DNA of 64,000 bases from Bacillota bacterium. GTDB lineage: Bacteria; Bacillota; Clostridia; Lachnospirales; Lachnospiraceae. Shown here one piece after another: positions 61,008 to 64,000 of this stretch. Positions within the stretch are counted from its first letter, which is position 1. Every line of letters begins with the position of its first letter. The stretch lies in NCBI GenBank assembly GCA_023423335.1, contig JAFAFU010000059.1, forward strand, positions 62,001 through 126,000, in the 5' to 3' direction. The notes below the pieces were generated by a model. That model searched no databases and had not been told where the DNA came from. It worked only from the letters and a program-made list of their open reading frames with translations. Both the position numbers and the translations under genes were made by a program.

Positions 61008-62318
61008 ATGAACGATTCAAATATAAATACAACAGATCAATTAATCAAATCCGTGCCGGGAGGTATTGCAAGACTTGCCCTGGATGATGATCTCACCATT
61101 CTGTTTGCAACCGAATCCTTCTATTCATTGATTAAAAATGTAACGGATAAGGTTAACCATGCTGTACCCATGGCTTTGCTTCGGATTGTGTACTCTGCGG
61201 ATATTATCTATGTCACACAGCAGCTTGCCTCCCAGAAGCACAGGAAGGATAATTTGATCAGCCTTAATTTCAGAACTCTTCAGCCGAATGGCAGCTTCAA
61301 ATGGGTTATGATCAGCGGAAGCAGGACGGAAGAGGTCCACCAATCCGGTAATAAATCCGTACCCGTTTATTCCTGTATTGCCATGGATGTGACGGATCAT
61401 ATGATTAGTTATAAAAAACTGGAGCAGGAATTCGATTATCACAGAACGATATCCGAGCTTTCCAGGGAGCTTTATTTTGTGTATGAGATTGCCAAGGATA
61501 CATTAAGCTTCACGGAGCTGTTCCGCGAGGTATTCGGAAGAGATGCCGAAATCAGGGAATTCAGCAAGAAGCTGGAGAAGGCGAAGATAATCTATTCTAC
61601 GGAATTACCGGCCGTAATTAAGATTTTTAAGAGTATGATGGGCGGAAAAAAGCAGGTTCGATTCGAGGCCCGGCTGATTCCAAAGGATGGGATTCCTACC
61701 TGGTACAGCTGTTATGCCTCCATCATTTTTGATGAAAATAAAAATCCATACCGTGTCATCGGTAAGCTGGCGACCATCAATGTAAAAAGGAAAGAACTGG
61801 AGGCGGCTGCGGTACCTAAGCTGGATGCCCTGACTAAGGTCTGCACCAAGGATTATGCGGAGGGAGCGATAGCCGAGGCTATGGCAAAACAGGAACCGGA
61901 AGTCTTGTCGGCATTACTTCTGTTCGATGTCCGTAATTTTAAGGGAATCAATGAGATATTGAAGACAGTGAATGGGGAGAATATCTTGACCACCTTCGCA
62001 AGTTTTTTAAAAAGTAAATTCCGCGGCTCAGATATTATCGGAAGAGTAAGCTTAAGTGAATTTGTCGTATATGTTAAGGACATTTTCTCTTATCGGAATG
62101 CCTTAGAGAAGGCAGAACTGATATGTAAGGAGTCAGAGGGACTGTTCAGCTTTGAACATAACAGGAACGGACTAACGATCAGTATCGGCATAGCATTTAT
62201 GAAGGGGGAGCAGCTGGAATATCCGACTCTTCTTGCCAATGCCAAAACAGCACTGGTTATGGCAACGAAGAATAGTTCCACCTCCTTTGAAGTGTTTTAT
62301 GGAACGGTAGGTAATTAG
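61008..62318 (+). CDS. PAS/GGDEF-like protein lacking the GGDEF signature
   Basis: 436 residues. The N-terminal half looks like one or two PAS domains (LALDDDLTILFATESFYSLI and SFTELFREVFGRDAEIREF). The C-terminal 160 residues fold as a GGDEF domain: LDALTKVCTKDYAEGAI, ALLLFDVRNFKGINE, GENILTTFASFLKSKFRGSDIIGRVSLSEFVVYV and ISIGIAFM. The active-site GGDEF is SLSEF, so diguanylate cyclase activity is unlikely and a sensory or binding role is more probable. ATG 61008 follows AGGAAGGGG. Stands divergently to the hydrogenase operon. Confidence 0.85.
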   Translation: MNDSNINTTDQLIKSVPGGIARLALDDDLTILFATESFYSLIKNVTDKVNHAVPMALLRIVYSADIIYVTQQLASQKHRKDNLISLNFRTLQPNGSFKWVMISGSRTEEVHQSGNKSVPVYSCIAMDVTDHMISYKKLEQEFDYHRTISELSRELYFVYEIAKDTLSFTELFREVFGRDAEIREFSKKLEKAKIIYSTELPAVIKIFKSMMGGKKQVRFEARLIPKDGIPTWYSCYASIIFDENKNPYRVIGKLATINVKRKELEAAAVPKLDALTKVCTKDYAEGAIAEAMAKQEPEVLSALLLFDVRNFKGINEILKTVNGENILTTFASFLKSKFRGSDIIGRVSLSEFVVYVKDIFSYRNALEKAELICKESEGLFSFEHNRNGLTISIGIAFMKGEQLEYPTLLANAKTALVMATKNSSTSFEVFYGTVGN

Positions 62319-62409
62319 TCCATAGCAAACGGGAATACTTCTGTTGAAGGAGAATAAGCCATAGATTCGGAGTACAAAAGGAAGCAAGCATCAATAATGG
62401 AGGATCAAA

Positions 62410-62763
62410 ATGACGATTAAAGATATTAAGGAAGCATTGGGAGCAAGATATATTACCGGAGAGGAACTAAAAGACAGGGAAGTGCATTCCGCTTGCGGCT
62501 CTGACATGATGAGCGATGTGCTTGCCTTTGTCAAGGATCAGGCGGTGCTTCTGACTGGCCTATGTAATCCTCAGGTGATCCGTACGGCGGAGATGATGGA
62601 TATCATCTGTATTGTATTTGTCCGAGGTAAGGTGCCGGATGAGAGCATGGTTGAGATGGCAAGGGAGAGGAATATCGCCCTGATGACCACCGGACACCGC
62701 ATGTTTTCCGCTTGTGGAATTTTGTACGAAAACGGGCTGCGTGGAGGGACAACATATCGATGA
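62410..62763 (+). CDS. DRTGG-domain protein
   Basis: 117 residues. DRTGG-type alpha/beta domain: MTIKDIKEALGARYITGEELKDREVHSACGSDMMSDVL, then DIICIVFVRGKVPDESMVEMARERNIALMTTGHRMFSACGILYENGL. It is found alone or fused to CBS/HPrK-like proteins, with unknown ligand. The gene precedes and overlaps the anti-sigma-like gene by four bases (ATGA). In other anaerobes the same pair sits beside HydS-type hydrogenases. Confidence 0.85.
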   Translation: MTIKDIKEALGARYITGEELKDREVHSACGSDMMSDVLAFVKDQAVLLTGLCNPQVIRTAEMMDIICIVFVRGKVPDESMVEMARERNIALMTTGHRMFSACGILYENGLRGGTTYR

Positions 62764-63185
62764 ATGATAAAATCACTTTATTTTATGAAGTTCCAGCAGA
62801 TGATTTTACCAGAGCGGGAGAAGCCTCCAGTAATGTTAAAAGTATGCTAAAGCAGATGGGAGTCAGCCCGGAAATCATCCGTAAGGTCGCTATCGCCATG
62901 TATGAGGGAGAGATTAATATGGTGATCCACGCCAGCGGGGGAACCATAGATGTTACGATATCTTCGGAGGAGATCCGGATGGTCCTTAAGGATCAGGGGC
63001 CTGGGATTGAAAACATTGAACTTGCAATGCAGCCGGGATATTCCACGGCGCCGGATAATATCAGGAACCTGGGCTTCGGGGCAGGCATGGGCCTGTCGAA
63101 TATGAAGAAGTACAGTGACCGGATGGAAATCGACAGTACCGTAGGGGTAGGTACTACGGTTATCATGTGGGTCAGAATGTCCTGA
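62760..63185 (+). CDS. RsbW-like serine/threonine kinase-type ATPase (anti-sigma factor)
   Basis: 141 residues. GHKL fold of the anti-sigma type: KVAIAMYEGEINMVIHASGGTIDVTI (N box), DQGPGIENIELAMQPGYS, and LGFGAGMGLSNMKKYSDRMEI, the family's G2. It is thought to phosphorylate or bind a partner. ATG 62760 overlaps the DRTGG stop. It probably works with the hydrogenase-like gene downstream. Confidence 0.88.
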   Translation: MNDKITLFYEVPADDFTRAGEASSNVKSMLKQMGVSPEIIRKVAIAMYEGEINMVIHASGGTIDVTISSEEIRMVLKDQGPGIENIELAMQPGYSTAPDNIRNLGFGAGMGLSNMKKYSDRMEIDSTVGVGTTVIMWVRMS

Positions 63186-63216
63186 TAGGAATTTTAGCCG
63201 GACAGAGCAGGGGTAC

Positions 63217-63244
63217 TTGCAATATACATACAAATCGGTATAAT
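63217..63244 (+). promoter_or_regulatory. Promoter of the HydS-like gene
   Basis: TTGCAA (63217-63222), 16-base spacer, TATAAT (63239-63244), start about 63251. This gives the HydS-like gene its own promoter in addition to read-through from upstream. Confidence 0.6.
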
Positions 63245-63266
63245 ATTAAAATTATATGGGAATGGA

Positions 63267-63353
63267 AGCTGTCTCCATCAGCAGTGATACGAAAGGATTA
63301 TTCGGCAGATGATAGAACCTGTTAATCCGTTATTGCTGAATTTTGAGACAGCT
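63267..63353 (+). promoter_or_regulatory. Nested stem-loop in the leader of the HydS-like gene
   Basis: AGCTGTCTC (63267-63275) pairs with GAGACAGCT (63345-63353). Inside, TCAGCA (63278-63283) pairs with TGCTGA (63334-63339), and GGATTA (63295-63300) with TAATCC (63323-63328), leaving a 22-base loop. No T run follows. It is unlike any riboswitch I recognise. Confidence 0.5.
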
Positions 63354-63398
63354 CCTTATGTACCGCAGAACGCATATTGCAGGAGGGGAGGGAAAGGG

Positions 63399-64000
63399 AT
63401 GAGTAAATTCTTTACATCGGTACATCTGAGGGAAGAGCTATGCAAGGGATGTATTAACTGTATTAAACGCTGCCCGACACAAGCAATTCGTGTTCGCGCC
63501 GGTAAAGCAGTCATTACGAAAAAATTCTGTATTGATTGCGGCGAATGTATTCGAATCTGCCCTCACCATGCGAAGGAAGCCACCTATGATTCGCCTAAGA
63601 TAATACAAAATTTTGAATATAAAGTTGCCTTGCCGGCGCCCTCCCTCTACGGACAGTTCAATCACCTGGATGATGTCAACATTATATTGACAGCGCTAAA
63701 GAAGATGGGCTTTGATGATGTATATGAGGTCAGTGGGGCTGCGGAGCTAGTATCGGAAATGTCAAGAAAATATGTACAGGAGCATAAGGAGCAGTGGCCG
63801 ATTATCAGTACGGCCTGCCCCACAGTGGTCCGGCTGATCCGGGTCCGGTTTCCGGATCTGATTGAGCATCTGCTTCCCATCTGTGCGCCGGTAGAGCTGG
63901 CTGCGTCCATAGCAAGACAGAATGCCATGGAGAAGACGGGGCTTCCGTCAGAAAAAATAGGAATCATATTTATCTCGCCCTGCCCGGCAAAGGTTACGGC
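63399..64000 (+). CDS. Hydrogenase-like iron-sulfur sensor (HydS type), 5' part
   Basis: The first 200 residues run off the window. Two [4Fe-4S] motifs open it (CKGCINCIKRCP and CIDCGECIRICP), followed by an H-cluster-type domain: STACPTVVRLIRVRFP where catalytic hydrogenases have TSCSPGW, and FISPCPAKVT, similar to MPCTAKK. These changes fit the sensory group C/D hydrogenase-like proteins that usually continue with PAS or phosphatase domains. A GGAGGGGAGGG ribosome site precedes ATG 63399. With the RsbW-like and DRTGG genes it forms a putative H2/redox sensing module. Confidence 0.85.
   Translation, partial: MSKFFTSVHLREELCKGCINCIKRCPTQAIRVRAGKAVITKKFCIDCGECIRICPHHAKEATYDSPKIIQNFEYKVALPAPSLYGQFNHLDDVNIILTALKKMGFDDVYEVSGAAELVSEMSRKYVQEHKEQWPIISTACPTVVRLIRVRFPDLIEHLLPICAPVELAASIARQNAMEKTGLPSEKIGIIFISPCPAKVT

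Noticed and set aside
1..64000. tRNA and rRNA genes
   Set aside because: None could be recognised on either strand by eye; a covariance-model search could still find one.

Overview
The window looks like a chromosomal stretch of a spore-forming, anaerobic, plant-fibre-degrading Firmicute, most likely Lachnospiraceae (Clostridium cluster XIVa). Four kinds of evidence point there. Sporulation genes are present (CotS-like kinase, SpoIIR, a SPOCS/LysM protein). Secreted GH11 xylanases carry type II signal peptides or linkers of Gram-positive style. There is an electron-bifurcating [FeFe] hydrogenase. Archaeal-type ProRS and a reverse rubrerythrin fit clostridia. Placement is by gene content only; no rRNA or tRNA gene was found.

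Layout. 1-9.7 kb: end of proS, an orphan alpha/alpha-toroid protein, GNAT and cca (overlapping), a CotS-like kinase, a PEGA-domain membrane protein, a membrane/coiled-coil protein of unknown function whose 5' part holds a cluster of DnaA-box-like sites, and pgi. 9.7-11.1 kb: a candidate structured RNA of about 245 nt, a hemolysin III gene and a 91-bp palindrome-rich tandem repeat. 11.1-16.9 kb: DUF951, HAD phosphatase, exonuclease III, cyclase-family hydrolase, HD-GYP phosphodiesterase, azlCD and three small hypothetical genes. 17.0-24.4 kb: an accessory xylan island with three GH11 genes (one with CBM36), interrupted by clpB and a formylglycine-generating-enzyme-like lipoprotein. 24.6-28.9 kb: a sugar-type ABC importer (binding protein and two permeases, no ATPase) ending in a HlyD-like adaptor.

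29-44 kb: PrcB-type lipoprotein, veg, SPOCS/LysM protein, small unknowns, an ANT(6)-like nucleotidyltransferase, a frameshifted MFS transporter, ispE, spoIIR, DUF1934, capA, plsC, a VanY-like carboxypeptidase and pncB. 44.1-53.6 kb: T-box-controlled ileS, c-di-AMP receptor darA, a trigger-factor-like lipoprotein, a YgiQ radical SAM enzyme and a DEAD-box helicase. 53.6-55.5 kb: a perR-like regulator with an AT-rich dyad over its promoter, then a reverse rubrerythrin with a duplicated 3' end.

55.6-64.0 kb: the hydrogenase region. A minus-strand operon encodes NuoE-like, HATPase, [2Fe-2S] thioredoxin-like, NuoF-like and HydA proteins, which together fit an NADH/ferredoxin-bifurcating HydABC enzyme. 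Divergently transcribed are a GGDEF-like protein that has lost the GGDEF motif, a DRTGG protein, a RsbW-like ATPase and, after a strong promoter and a nested stem-loop leader, the start of a hydrogenase-like (HydS-type) iron-sulfur protein cut by the window end. This reads as a hydrogenase plus its own redox-sensing regulatory module.

The best leads for undescribed biology are the 9.7-kb structured element, the stem-loop leader of the HydS-like gene, the DnaA-box cluster inside a membrane-protein gene, the shared promoter/leader elements of two divergent GH11 genes, the palindromic 91-bp repeat, and the decoy Shine-Dalgarno hairpin after the ileS T-box.
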